A stretch of DNA of 64,000 nt from Klebsormidium nitens (taxonomy: Eukaryota; Streptophyta; Klebsormidiophyceae; Klebsormidiales; Klebsormidiaceae), in NCBI GenBank assembly GCA_000708835.1, contig DF237360.1, positions 1 through 64,000 on the forward strand, in the 5' to 3' direction. The notes beneath the pieces are model-generated. The model had not been told where the DNA came from. It ran no database searches and saw only the letters and a list, made by a program, of their open reading frames with translations. How positions within the stretch are numbered: position 1 is the first letter of the stretch; each line of letters opens with the position of its first letter. This document shows positions 23,301-47,441 of this stretch, in pieces. The translations under genes were made by a program, and so were the position numbers.

Positions 23301-26300
23301 CGTTTTGTACACCTCCGGACGGCTGTTGTTTGGCCTGGGAGAGCAGCGTCCGCAGCTCGGCGAGCACCTGCAGTTGACGGGCGTGTTATGTTCAGTGATA
23401 AGCCGTGCAGATCAGTGAGCGAAGATTGTAGTCAAACGCGACGCATGGCTTGCTCAAGGCGGAGTAAAGCCGACGCTTGCAGAGCGCCGTTGCCGAGCAA
23501 GGCAAAGACAGGTATGGAGATCCCCTTAATCCCAGACGAGAAGCGCTGTCAACATTGATTCTGCATCGAGGTGTCGATCGACGCAGGTCTCCTTCTTGAA
23601 ATGTCTCAAACGGTCAGGTTCCTGTCCGTTTAAAGCACTGAACATCAGCAAAAGCGCTCTCGCGACGTGCGAACCAGCAGCGCACCCGCTGACCTTCCGA
23701 CCGAGAGTGCCCCTGAAGCGAAGACACGCATGAATCCCGAAACACTTTCTGTTGTCAATCACGAAACTCGTTCGATGCATAAAGCAGCCAAAGAATGCAG
23801 CGCTGTGCTCAAATGAAGATCAACGTTCCCAGCAACTCTAGCCAATTGCGAAGCAACTCGCAAGACAACCTTGAGGCAACTCTAAGACGATTCTGGAGCG
23901 GTTTTGAAGCAACTCGTAAGGCAACTTTGAAGCACTTCTAAGAGGGTACTCTGAAGCGATTTTGTAACACGAAGCAATCCTTTAATTGGGACCGGAAGAC
24001 GGACCTGCGGCGCGATCTCGTCCTTGTACGCGGTGGTGGCGCATCCGACAGCGACCGCGGCACTCTCGCGCACCGAGGGAATGCCTTGAAGGGGGTCAAG
24101 GACAAAGGGGCAACAAACGAAGGGGCGCTTTTTCACCGGAAGTTTCATCGAGGCCTCGACATGCCAGCCTTAAAATACCCGTACTTCTCGAGCTAGGAAC
24201 ATGGACACCGGCACTTCGATGACGTCAGGGTGTGCGTTTTGGAAGGCTTTCCAAAAAGTGAAGCATGACCTGATTTGGCGGCGAACCTCTGTCCCAAGTA
24301 CGGGGAATCCGAATGAGCTAGCAACCCCCAATCTTGGCTATTCTTGAGCTGTTTCGATTTTGTTCGTACTGGATTCACTGTCAAGAAGTGCCCATCAGCG
24401 GAATAACAGCAGCAACAATCCGAGCAGCAAGCGCGCTTGGGGATACTGTCTCTCAGAAGCGAGAGCCACGTGGACAGGAGCTGGTCGCGCGAGGCACGTG
24501 AAACGTCAGGAAAAGTAACCACGCACTGGCCGGATGCTGCACAAGGAGTGGATGCAGAATTTGGCATTGGGGCGGCGAAAATCGCACTTATCATACGGCG
24601 AGCTTGTGTTAGGCTTGCTGAGATAAAACTTCGAGGACCACGAGCCCCAGATTGTTAGAACGGAAGGAGGGAGACCGTGGACTCCCCAGCCGAGGTACGA
24701 GACCCCTCTTAGCCATACCCCCTAGAATCGACGGTCTGGGTAGATTGACCTTACTAGAATAACCGTCGAACAAAGGGGTCATAAGGAATGGGGTTTCTAC
24801 GGAGTACGCCGGAAGTCCCTGTTCTCATCCTCCTTCCGTTCAGTCAGGGTTCAGACGAGTCAGACGGGTCGGAAGCGTTTCGGTCTGCGACCTTTCAAGC
24901 ATCTTTAGAATGTTGTCATCGGGTAACTGCTAACCGTGGTGCTCATGCCTTTGGAACGTACAACCTTGTGAAAGAGGGCGAATCTGTACCTTTCAAGATG
25001 CAAAACAGAGGTTGCAGAGTGCTTGTTCCCGACATTCCAACAAAGCACGTGTTAATTCCAGAGTGTAAGCCCAACAGAAAGCACGTGCCATTTCCGAAAG
25101 TGTAAACCCAACAGAAAGCACGTGTCATCTCCGGAAGTGTAAATCCAGCAGAAAGCACGTGTCACTTCCGGAAGTGTAAACCCAACAGAAAGCACGTGTC
25201 ATTTCCGGAGTGTAGATACGCCAAGGCCCACCTGCGCACGCTGCCTCCCTCACGGGCCAATTCACATCGCCCATCGCCGGCAGAAGCGCCCGGAGCATTC
25301 CCCCGACCTGCGGGGCGACGCGCGCGGGATCCACTTTTGCCGCCATTTCCCCCATGCAATGGCACGCCGCCTCTCTAACCGCGTAATTGCTTGACGAACA
25401 CTGCTGGACGTAGTAGGCTGCGGTTTCCGGCGCGATCCTCGCGAGCGCGTCGCGCCCGTTAGTGCCCATCGCTAGTTTCCACGTCTCCTGGGAGAAGATG
25501 CGGACGCCCTCCGCGATGTAGTGGCGGTTAAGGCACCTGCGGACGGTCCGGTTAAGCATCGGGTTAAGGGAATTAGGCAGGGTTGACGATGGGGTTAAGT
25601 AGGGTTCGTATTAAGGGGATTAGGCATGGTTGACGATAGGGTTAAGAGAGTTTCATAGTTCAACCCTGGCCTTGACATTTTCTTTGCGGATTGCTCTGGG
25701 TTCTTCTCCCGTCCTGCGAGCTTCTAAAATGGGCTTCCAGGGGCTTGGAAGAGGAACATGGACGGAGGGATTGACTGTCGTAGTTGCGCAAAGCCAATCT
25801 CAAGGACCTGAGGACTGTCCGGTTGAGCGGCGGGGTGAGGTTGAGGCAGGCTTGGCGACGACTTCAGAAGGTTAGAGAGCTCTACCCCCCTCGCCTCTGC
25901 TTGCCTTTCCTGCTGTTCGTACGTCTTGACTTTTTTCCTGGATTGTTAACTGTTTGCCCTCTTTTGCATGAGTTTTTGGGGACTCGAAACAGGTGGTTGA
26001 ACGAAGGGGCCGACTAACTAGTCAGTCCAAATGCACAATTTCAGTCTTCTTTCAAAGGCTGATTCTGGCCCGAAAAGCCATTCCTCCGGAATGCAATTTT
26101 CAATACCACGTCTGAGCAACACCATTTCTGCGACGTCGATTCACCTTTCAGGTACCATTCTTTCACAAGATCGAGCAGAACAAGGAGTGAAGTGAATAGC
26201 ATGATTTCAAGTAGAAGAAACATTCCAAGAAACATTCGGCGGAAGGCTCACATGGGCGGCAGAAGCATGCCGTACAAGCGCTGAGCGTCAGCCGTAGCCG

Positions 26301-29300
26301 CAACGACGAACGCACGAGTGGCCACGGAAGCAGCTGCGAGCATCGACAAAAGAGTGACGTCAGCATGAGAATGACGTTTCTGTGGTAGGCGGACTTTGTG
26401 AGAATTGAAAGATGAGTGATCTTCGAAGAGAAAGATTCTCACAAATGTAGCTGAACATGATTCCCACATGGCGTATGCCCGATGCACGCACCAAATTCTC
26501 TTCACTTCCAGAGATGAAGATGGTCTCTGACGACATTCCCTCGGGTGAAGCAGTCGAGAAGGCTCACAGGTCAATCCGTTGAAGGAGGCCAGATTCAAGA
26601 CAGGACTCCAGCGACGAGATTGACAGAGGATAAAAGCACAGCTGACTTACGGCTTTCTCTTTGTGTAAGGACGGAGATCGTCCTGTAAATGTACTTCAGG
26701 ATGGAACCGTCCGAGCCCCGTTCGGCAAGCAGCTCTCGACCGCTCAATAGTGGCAAGTCCCTTGTCTTCCAAGGAGCTTGTCTCCAAATATGAAAAAGCC
26801 GTGGGCACCGCCTCTAAAATCCTTGATCCAAAAACTTAGGTGCTTCGCACCCCTACCCACCCTACCCTCCAAAGCAAACCCTACCCGTCCCTCCACCTAT
26901 GAACCTTAGGGGATAAAGGAACTGCCACAATGACCGCTCACCGTATCTAACCTGGCTCCAATTGTCCCCTAGCCCGGCCGCCAGCATGTCCGCAATCGCA
27001 GCGCCGCTGCACATGTCAGAACAAATGCTTACGTCAGCGGGTTCTGACGACATTGACGCCCGTTTCGGGGACGTTCCAAACAAACGCCGTCACTGGGGCG
27101 GCACCACGAAAGGAAGGTTTTCGGCAGGACCTGACTGACGTCGTAGACATCCTCAGCCCTGCGAACATAATAAACCGACGGGACAGTACGGTTGGGACAC
27201 GGAGTGGCGAAGGTCGGCCGTACAAGCCCCACTGCCAAACAATGAATGTTTCACGAACGACCTGTTAAAATGTTTCTTCGACAAGCAAGCTGTTTTGGCC
27301 TGGACGGACGAACCCACTGAAACAAAAGGAAGGAAAGAACAAATACAGAAAGGAACAGAAATGAGAGGACGCTTCAGCAGAAGCGAAGGCGAGCGACGGT
27401 AAAGCATGGTTCGTGCCTAGGACTCCAGCCGTTAGACCATCTTCTGAACGCCATTTGAACCACTTTTTGAAGGGGATGTATTGAAACTCACTCTTGCACT
27501 TTTTCCCCAAGGGACCCCCCGAACAGCGCCCGCAGCGTGTAGAACCCCGTCTCACGCACGAAACGATTCTTGTGCGTCAACGCCCGCTTGATAGCCGCCC
27601 ACATTCGCGCGTCGACGAGAGGGATTCCTGGGTCCGGCGGAGCGGCGGGCCCCTCAGCCCGGCCTTCGAGCAGCCGTTGCAGCGTTTTGAAGGAGGTTTC
27701 GAGGCGCTGCAAGCTGCCCATGGTTGCCTGGGGGAAAACGCAGGATTGTGTAATCAAACTGGTTGACTTCGAAGAAGGAGCAAAGCCAAAGCAGGAACAA
27801 AAGAACAGGCAGACTATTGTCCTTCTCCTCTGAGAGGTAGTAAATCTGTCCGGACGCAATCTCTTCCAAAGGCTTCTGTTCGCCTACGAAGGCCGCAAGG
27901 ATCTCGCTTGTCAGTATATGATTGAGCTAGCGTTTCCCTGTCCATTGAGTGTCCACTGTCCTTTTTTTAGCTCGAGACCCAACTCCTTCCTTCAAGATGG
28001 GAGAGTGATCGATCGATCGTCAGATTAAGTGTGCCCGATTCGTCAGACATCCGGTTTCGCTTCTCTCGTCCCTCCAAACCGTTTTCAGCATAGTCTGACG
28101 ACGGAAGAAAGTTCGAGGAGCCTATAGGGCTACAGTGGCTTCTTTAATCAAAGCAGCTGCTAGAAAGTTACCGCCAGCTGGAAATGCTAAGAACGCCTCG
28201 AACACATAGAGATTTCATTCGTCTTGTTGGGACGTCTACGATCTTGGCAGGAGACATGCTGTTGCGTACCTTGATCGCTCTTAGACGGCATGCACGATGT
28301 GAGAGTGCCAAACTCACCGCCAGCTCCGCTTTCCGGGCCCAGGAGTGCGGCCGATACATGCTCCGCACTCCGCTCTGCGCTGGGTTTGCTCGGGGATTAG
28401 CGGTCGGGCTGGGAACGTCCCCGCTGACGTCATCTTCAGGGCTCGCGTCGTTTGAAGCTGCTTCACGCTCGTAGTTGTCTTCGATGCTCTGCATTATGGG
28501 GCTGTAGGACGAACGGAGCAGGTGGTTCGTTGAAGACCAATTTAAAAACACAGGTCGGGGAGCAAGGGACAATCCGAACGGTTGCACGATATCCAGATGA
28601 TAACCAAGTTCGTCCGCTAAGGACGGGCAGTTTACAAGTGCTGACTTGGTTTCTCAAGACAAGGCCCGATTAAGAACAAGAAGGCCTGGATCGTAACCTT
28701 GCTTATCGGAAAGCGACCAGATGTCGATGGAGATTGGAGGTGACCTCAGAAGCTTGCAGCACCGTTCAAAAGAGGGCAAAGAGTATGCCCATGAGTACCG
28801 AGGTTTGTTGGCAGAGGGAGGTTTTCTTACTCGCGAACAGTCAAGAAGGTCTGGTTGTCCGCGGTTCGCGCAAGCACAAAGACGCACTCTGCCACCGCCA
28901 GCCTGCAGGCCAAAGTCCAGATGGTTGGAATAGGTTCTTGAGTTGTTGGTGATCATCTCGAGTTGTTGATGACTGGGCTAGGTTCTTGAGTAGTTGAAGA
29001 TCATCTCGTGTGTCTAATGAGTGGGCAAGGTTCTTGAGTTCTTGACAATCTTCTCGTGTTTGATGCTGAGATTGCTAGACTCTTGGAGTGTTGATAGTCA
29101 TCTCGTGTTGCTATTTGACAACAGAAATCTTAGAAAGGTATGGTTCAACGTTCTTCTGGATGACTGGATGCTTCAGGGAGAGACTGGCTAAGGTGAAGTC
29201 ATACCAGATACCTTTTCAATCAAGCCAACACTCTGACTTTAGTGAGAAGAACAGGGCGCAGATGGAATGAGTGGCGTAGGGATTGTATTAAGGGCCAACA

Positions 29301-30300
29301 TAGGGCTTCAGTGATGATGCCAATCAAGATCACCTGACGTGTGCTTCGGGATCCTCCAGATGATCCAGCGCCAGCTGCAAGATCTCCCCCGCAAAGGCGG
29401 CATCTTTGGACTCGGACAGGATGACCTGCAAAACATTGGGGAAGTACGAACGAGTGCTCGTTGGTCTGAGGTTTACGCTTACCAGCTGCAGAGCCGATGC
29501 AAGTGTTACAGTTAAGGAGTCGAAGCAGTCACTCTGATATCTGTCAATATGAAGGCAAGCTCCTTCCTCCCCCAATCACATCAAGACCGAGAATACCAGC
29601 TGAAGTATGATTCAACTCCTATCCTTTGTAACATCCAACATGAATCGAATGCTAAGTGCTTTCCAAATGCGACGCTCAACAACCCTTCAGCAGCTTTGTT
29701 CTGGAATGAGGTGGTAGTTTAGTGCATTCTTAACCATCAAACAACCTCTGATGAAAGTTGGAAGGCCTCGATCGAACTTGGCAACTGGCCAGCATTCGCT
29801 AGACTTGAAATATACTTTCTTTTCACAATTGATGGCCGCAAACCTCCTGAGGACGTACCTTAGCTGCTAGGAATCCTCCATGCTTTGCCTCCCAAGATTC
29901 CGTAGACACCAAGCGCCGCACATTCTCAGCTGCTTCTTCTAGTAAAAGTGTTCTCTCAGCATCTTCTGCACTCGAAGCAGGCACCAGTAAGATCACTGCC
30001 GGACTCTTGTTTGAGGATTTGCTTGTATCACATTCAACATTGGAGCAAACAAAAAGTTTACTGCTGACTGTGCCAGGCAATTGCCACTGTCAACCTCTTG
30101 TGGTCTTTCAACGAGGTTTGTTCAATATTGTCCCTATCAGCAGTCAAATCACAATACAATGCAGCTGTGCGCAATCAAAGGCGAGGCACGCCAAACTCAC
30201 CTGTGCTTTCCAGTTTCTTCTCCAGCTGTATGACTGCGCGTTCTCTTTCTATGTGCCTTGCAGCTTGCAATCCATCCCAGATGCTTGCTGCATCGGCCAT
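20315..30300 (-). CDS. ARM/HEAT-repeat superfamily protein, 14 exons
   Basis: Minus-strand exons: 30300-30201, 29965-29859, 29425-29334, 28902-28831, 28501-28318, 27727-27492, 27006-26942, 26333-26252, 25536-25232, 24536-24447, 24084-24005, 23367-23273, 22484-22286 and 20566-20315. All junctions keep phase, and the total is 1959 nt or 652 aa. It begins MADAASIWDGLQAARHIERE. HEAT/ARM-like helical pairs follow, for example WEAKHGGFLAAK, LAVAECVFVLARTADNQ, THKNRFVRETGFYTLRALFG, LGDNWSQVRYAASVATRAF, NYAVREAACHCMGEMAA, VNWPVREAAC and LLRDSIPSVRESAAVAVG. A disordered acidic insert (EDDVSGDVPSPTANP) lies in exon 5. It resembles a plant ARM-repeat superfamily protein of unknown function; such solenoids are protein-interaction scaffolds. 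The introns are unusually repeat-rich: exon-head array, exon-tail copy, G-box array, 48-bp minisatellite and a large inverted repeat. Confidence 0.8.
20513..20905 (-). repeat. Four-copy tandem array (103-104 bp) of the last-exon head, HEAT gene
   Basis: On the minus strand each unit reads: pyrimidine tract, CAG acceptor, then CGCTTGGTGGAGAGCGCGGC and onward to GAGCTCATCGGCCCC. Exon heads begin at 20876, 20773, 20670 and 20566, which are 103, 103 and 104 bp apart. The copy at 20566 is the one continuous with the rest of the terminal exon and its stop codon. The three upstream copies keep an AG acceptor but lose the frame or are truncated. Confidence 0.8.
22115..22185 (-). repeat. Partial copy of the penultimate-exon tail and donor, HEAT gene
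   Basis: On the minus strand this stretch resembles the end of exon 22484-22286 (CTGTCGGCAGTGCTTCCGGA against CTGTCGGCGGTACTTCTGAA) and finishes with the same TCTAGCAGAGCTC followed by GTAAGC instead of GTGAGT. It lies about 170 nt downstream of the true exon end within the last intron, so it is a duplicated exon tail with a second potential 5' splice site. Confidence 0.65.
22935..23215. repeat. Large imperfect inverted repeat in a HEAT-gene intron
   Basis: The arm around 22968-23026 (GAGCCGGA, GTTCCGCTCCGGAAAAG, CGGACCCAGGCCCC) pairs with the arm around 23098-23160 (GGGGCCTCGGGTCCGG, CTTTTCCGTAGCGGAAC, TCCGGCTC). Shared GGCGCTTTG words extend the pairing outward. A nested small hairpin, CTGTTCTAAAGAGAACAG, lies just inside. 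It could be a degenerate foldback element. Confidence 0.5.
24933..25215. repeat. 37-bp minisatellite with five CACGTG boxes in a HEAT-gene intron
   Basis: CACGTG occurs at 25046-25051, 25082-25087, 25119-25124, 25156-25161 and 25193-25198, spaced 36, 37, 37 and 37 bp. Units read approximately GTGTCATTTCCGGAAGTG then TAAACCCAACAGAAAGCAC, joined at the CACGTG. The array itself occupies about 25046-25215 and starts some 17 nt inside the intron that follows exon 25536-25232; the sequence before it is non-repetitive. Confidence 0.75.
28933..29124. repeat. 48-bp minisatellite, four copies, HEAT-gene intron
   Basis: Units start at 28933, 28981, 29029 and about 29077. Each begins GGTTCTTGAG (or a variant) and carries ATCATCTCG about 20 bases later. 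The array lies just upstream, in the direction of transcription, of exon 28902-28831 but does not include exon sequence. Confidence 0.7.
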
Positions 30301-30998
30301 TTGCGAAAGCACGAACGAGTAGGATATCCCTGAACCTGTTGTTGAAGGACTGTCTACTCCTCTCTGCTTTTCCTCCTTTTTTCTGCCTTCGCTTCACTCG
30401 TAGGCGCCAAGTTTGTATTTGAGATCAAGCGTACTGGAACAAATGCCATGCTGCAGGCTGCACTGCAGCGGCGCAGGCTCAGCTCGCAGCGCAAGCCTTG
30501 GCTTTCTCTGGGACTAGAGTAGGCTTCATTCAGTGACGGGAACTGGCACATCCGTGACTGTCCACGGCCTTGATAACGCTGGAGTGCCGGTTTACGTGCA
30601 TCCCCAACAAATACCATTGCCGCACGGCAAGTTGTGTTCTCATTAATTGGCCAAGTGGCAAACTGTCGGGTGACGTAGGCAGTCTGGTGCCAGCTCAGCA
30701 CTTCGAAAAAGTTCAGGGGAAACCACGTGGCAGGCGTAATCATGGCTTCTTCCTTCGGAAAAAAGGAAGGTGGGGGCTGGCCAGCAAGAAGGACTCGAGG
30801 AGAGGGCCGGGCGCTTCAGGGCTGCCTGCTGCAGAACTGCTGAGGTAGGTCGTGGCCTAAACCCGGTCACCTTGCAACACTCCCTCTATCTCGTGTTCTC
30901 TGGCCAGCGCATGTCGGAAAAAGGACGTAATTGAATTCCTTCTCTATTGCATTCAATTACGAGGCATCAACCGCCTCCCTGTGGAACTTTCTGGGAAC
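30301..30998. promoter_or_regulatory. Divergent intergenic region between the HEAT and beta-galactosidase genes
   Basis: About 700 bp separates the two start codons on opposite strands, so both promoters and 5' UTRs must share this interval. No coding exon is supported. I see no clear TATA box and claim no specific motif. Confidence 0.45.
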
Positions 30999-42823
<11,825 letters not shown>

Positions 42824-44127
42824 ACGGACTGATTTTGTGGATCGATCAGCACCTAGTGTAAAGAGCAAACGGCCGCTTTGGGCTCTTTTACAACTGCCCC
42901 GGCCGAGAATTTGAGGACATGACATCCAGGCTGCCTGATTGATCGTCACCTACTTGATTCTGTTACGGTGTACCATAAATTTTGACCGTTGTGCTTGGGA
43001 TACTTTGGTAGCCCTAGATCTGATTTCTCCTTGTGGTAACCATCCGACATGACTCCAGGCCTTGCTGCAGAATCTGCCTAGTGGCTGATTGAACACGAAT
43101 GGGATATCATGCCTCAATTGACGATCTTCACTGTGCTGCTTCACAATCCATGGTAGTTGCAGCTGCCAATGCATGCTCCATTCGCCACAGACGGTGATGC
43201 GGCGACCGTAGTATAGTACTTCATGCATGTTCGACGGTGAGCTAGAGGCCCGCAATCGTTGAATCACGTGTACCACTGAGCCATGTGTGCGCGGCCGCCG
43301 CATGGCATGTACATGCATCATATATGTAGATGGTATACTAACATGACTATATACTTGTCCGGCAACAGGGAGTGTGACTGAGTTTCTCCATATTGGCGTA
43401 TACTAATACATAGCAGGCTCCGCGGGGCCCGCAGACCATGCGGCATTTTTTTCGGAGCTAGCTGCTTAAGCATTAGTAAGTTCAATGTATATCGATATTG
43501 GCGTGCTGGCGCATGCGTGACGCATGCATCGGTATACGCCAGTGCATGTGCATGCGGACATCCATATATATAATGGCATGGCTAGATCCGAACGCAAACG
43601 GAGCAACTGCATGAGTGACTGCATAATGGCATATCGGATTAACAACTTATAGGCTGCCAGGCTGACCGTATAAATAATCTAACTGCAACATATGCTGCCA
43701 GACCATTGTTGCTTATTTTCCATGACTCAGCGGCCCGGCCCGGCAGCTAACTTAAAAACTGGGCGCGGCCGTATGGCCATCGCCCATCGAATTCTGGCAT
43801 GCCCGACTAGCTCAGTGAACCGTACAACGATCACCATGAATCGATGATCGAGCATGGATACTGAGCACATATATAACGGTGATCCAATCGTCGGACTCCT
43901 ACACACCATTGCGAAGGTAAGGTTTAAGGTTCAAAACGACGGCCGCCTGATTCTCAATCGTTCAGATGGACAATTCACTTTGTTCAACGACGTGACCGAG
44001 TGTGTCTGGAATGATATTGAATGCATGTCTGACAGCAACCACATACATTGCCTGCTAAGCGTCCGACAGAAGACAAACTGACAGTTCGGAACACAGTCGG
44101 AGGAAATATGTACAAGCCTACTTCTAC
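42824..44127. other. Convergent intergenic gap between the beta-galactosidase and ARL5 genes
   Basis: No exon is supported; a 75-codon open frame at 43854-44081 has no family features. The stretch 42960-44080 is rich in palindromic words (GCATGCGTGACGCATGC near 43510, ATATATA, CCGGCCCGG, GCTAGC), matching the other tail-to-tail gaps. Confidence 0.45.
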
Positions 44128-47100
44128 CTACGTCGGGGCTTTGCTCCCTGTCACGTGTTGCGCTATCCACCCCAGCCCGTCGTAGAGGCCCTCTCCCGTG
44201 AGCGCACAGCACGCCTGGATGTGCCAGTCGTGCCGCTTTATTGAGTGCAGCGAGAGCGCATCACTAATTTCGGCAGGGGACATCGCGTCTTTCAAGTCCT
44301 GCTTATTTGCAAACACAAGCACTACAGCGGGCTGCAAGTCTTCGTGCTCTAGTAGCTTGAAGAGCTCGTCCCGCACTATGGAGATCCGCGAGCGGTCCGT
44401 GCTGTCTACAACTATGATGACCGCGTGCGTGCCCCGGTAGTACGTCGCCCATGACGTCCGCAGACGGTCCTGCCCTCCGAGATCCCATACCTGCAGGGTT
44501 CGAGGTTGCAGGTGTTTGTGCATTTCCTTTGCGCGTTTTGTCGACAGAAACTTTTTGGCTGACCAGGGGAAACCGGATCGACGTGAAGCAGGCTGCCAGC
44601 TGTCCACCAGGATACAGGGAGGCAGGAAAGAAAGAGAATTGTGACGAGAGCTCGAGATGCTCAACATGTAAGGGACAAGTAAATTTCGAAGCCAGGTGGA
44701 GTGTGCAGAATATTGACAAGAGGGGAGAGTGAACAGCAGAGGGGCTCGCAGGTCGGTCGTTTCTAGAAAGAAGGAGACAACGATAATCACACCGCCAATA
44801 CTTCTTGCCTCTGCGGCTAGGGCAGAGCAGCTGTTGCAGGCGCGAATGGATTGCCCGGATGTTATCTCAAGGTGCTGCTCAGATGCGCAGGACGCACGTA
44901 GCTTCAACAGGCCAGAAAACGAAGACACCTTGATATGTCCGGTTAGGCCAAGACGTTTCCCAAACCGAACGGTAAAACCTTTACACGACTTCCGAACAAG
45001 CGTACTCCGTGCTTTAGTGGGGCAACTTGACGACGAAGGGCATCGAAATACTGCGACACAAATCATCGAACACGGATTTACCAGCATCGTCCTAATTGTC
45101 CAGCAGTACCAATGCCAACGAGCATAATGCTTGGGCCACGCGAGTGTTCATGCATTATCCACAAAGCACCAGCAATTTTAGTGAGAAGTGCGCAAATCTG
45201 GGGTCCCATACAGACGAAGCCCCGCCACCACTTGTCAAGGACACAACGTAAGCTTGCAACAAGTTCCGTCGAGTAGAAACTATCTGATGACAGAATTGGG
45301 TCTAATCTCAGGCCGTAGGTAACCCACTGCTAGAGGCATTCAATAAAGAGGGTCACGGGTGGGGTTAAGAGAATGAACAGTTGAGCTAGACGCCTAAAGC
45401 AGAAGCAAGACAGGTCAACTTCAGACTGGAGTCGACTGACCTTTTGCAAGCGTATACTGCTGACCATAAACTCACAGACCGTCGTTCAGCATGCCAAAGC
45501 GCAAGAACGGAAAATGATAATGAGTGGGAGGGGAGAGAGAGCTCACCTCGAATCTAATGTTTTTATATATCAGTTCCTCCACATTGCTCCCCACCGTTGG
45601 TTGCGTAACCACCACCTCCCCCAGATGCAGCTTATACAATGTTGTTGTCTTTCCTGCAAGTTCAGTAAGTTCGCGCTCATGAGTATTGATGTTCCAGAAA
45701 CACTGTGCATGATAGTGAAGCTTGTCAATGTGTGAAACGTAACCAGAAATTTATCCTCCATATCGAGTCCGGTTCCACAACCTCCGGTTGCTATACCTCC
45801 GCAGGTTAACGACATAATGAATGGCCGAACAGGATTTGCGGGCTGGGGCCATCAGATACTGTCGTACAGGAACATTTGGCTGGGGCCATACAGTCAAGGG
45901 GACTGGATTGGGCGTAGAAAGACTTGCAGTATGGAGCTGTGCAAACAGGTAAACAGTTCCCTTCTCCTTTATTGACGTGTCAGATCAATCTGCATTGCTC
46001 GTTGATACTAGATATTTTATCACATGACTTCTGTGGATTCAGGAGCTTATGATTCTATACTTGTCGAATTACCCCGTCGAGAAAGTTCAGAAGAGTGACT
46101 TTCTTACATAGACTTTCTAACTTAACCAACTAACTAACTGGATTCTCTTCAGAACTGCCACCGAGATGGCACTGGAATATATTTCTGAGGCATGGCCTGA
46201 GCCCATACCGTACGAAGGCAACAGGATCACAAGCACTGAAGAAACGGAAGTTTAATCTGCACTTATACTTCTTGACGAGGAGCTGTAACTTGCCTTGCGA
46301 GTAAAGAATCAACAAGTAAATTAGCAACTTCCTGTCAACAAGCTGGATCATGCTTAAGGGGTACTTCTAAACAGGGCGAGAGAGGGCAAAAGAACTTGAA
46401 TACTAAAGAGAGTAAACCTTGCTCGACTTCATGATATGCAGCCGAAATAGTTTGTCCAAACCCAGCCTGCCAACTGAAGAGCGCTATGAAGAAACAAAGC
46501 TTCACTGTACTGATCCCCTTCTCGCAGCGAGTGGAAGCACAGATTCATTTAAGGTTTAATCTACCCTGAGAAACAAGGGTTGGAAATTAGCGGCAGGTGT
46601 CGAGCTCTTAAAATCTTCAAAAGTTAGCCTGCGGAGCGCTTGAAATAGGACCTAATTCCTGATCCATAAAACAAGGGTGGAGGAGGCCCAACACCAAACG
46701 TGAAAGTCGTATTCAAACCCTAATTTAATCACTGCCTCTACTTAGACAGGCAACTGTCAGAAACGAGAGACTACATAACGTTGCAGAGAGACTGCCATAC
46801 AATTTGGAACTGCCAATTCGCTGATCCAGTAAGTTGACGACATCATGAGCCGGATAGAGGCTACCCACGCTTTCACCACTTCTGCAGAGTGTAAAGCCAG
46901 ACCAACTCCTTGACATTCTTTCACTAAGATCCAATCAAACTTTCATGATAAATTCTGGGGTTGTGGCGGCATTCTAAAACCAGGCATATGTTGACACCAG
47001 GGCGCAGCGCTGGCAGCAAGCGCTTCGAAGAGCATTCACCATTGGTATCTAATCTGGTTATTAGGCTCAACACTAGAAAGGGTGGGGTTAGTGAGGGGGT

Positions 47101-47441
47101 TCAGGGTGGGCAGGATTATGAAGCAGTTAGATGTTTAGGTTTACCTTTTAAAGTTAGCTTTATCTTTAGTACGAATTGAGCTCAACATAACTATTCCTTG
47201 AAGACTATGTCCTCATCTCTAACCTTCTGACGGGGGCATCGAGCAGCGACTGCACCAGCACACCTTGTTCAATCATCAGAAAGCCTGATGCGGATCAGTT
47301 AGTCACCTTCCGCAAAGGAGCATGCAATAACACGAAAGATACGGTACAAAACTTACCTGCGTTGTCCAATCCAACCACGACAATCTTGTACTCCTTTGCT
47401 GGGAACCAAAAGAACCATAGTCTTGATATCAGTGCCCCCAT
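44128..47441 (-). CDS. ARL5: ARL5 ADP-ribosylation factor-like GTPase
   Basis: Three exons, 47441-47357, 45653-45547 and 44490-44128, join in phase to 184 aa. The protein begins [20 protein letters not shown] with Gly2 as a myristoylation site. It carries all GTPase motifs: P-loop GLDNAGKT (24-31), switch region VGSNVEE, WDLGGQD (66-72, with Gln71), NKQD (126-129) and CALTGEG near the end. The blocks [15 protein letters not shown] and [19 protein letters not shown] are diagnostic of ARL5 rather than ARF1 or ARL1. ARL5 proteins act at the trans-Golgi network, where they recruit tethering complexes; that role is taken from the family. The first intron is about 1.7 kb. The start lies head-to-head with the transporter gene at 48321, and the tail faces the beta-galactosidase gene. 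Confidence 0.93.

Noticed and set aside
25559-25650. GGGTTAAG-like repeats resembling telomere sequence
   Set aside because: Only a few imperfect copies inside a duplicated stretch of about 60 bp in an intron; not a telomeric array.
43854-44081. 75-codon frame in the convergent gap
   Set aside because: It lies in palindrome-rich intergenic DNA with no homology I recognise and no partner exon; too short to support.
44491-45087. Upstream extension of the ARL5 last-exon open frame
   Set aside because: The frame stays open into the intron by chance; the CAG acceptor at 44491-44493 and the ARL5 motif order show the exon starts at 44490.
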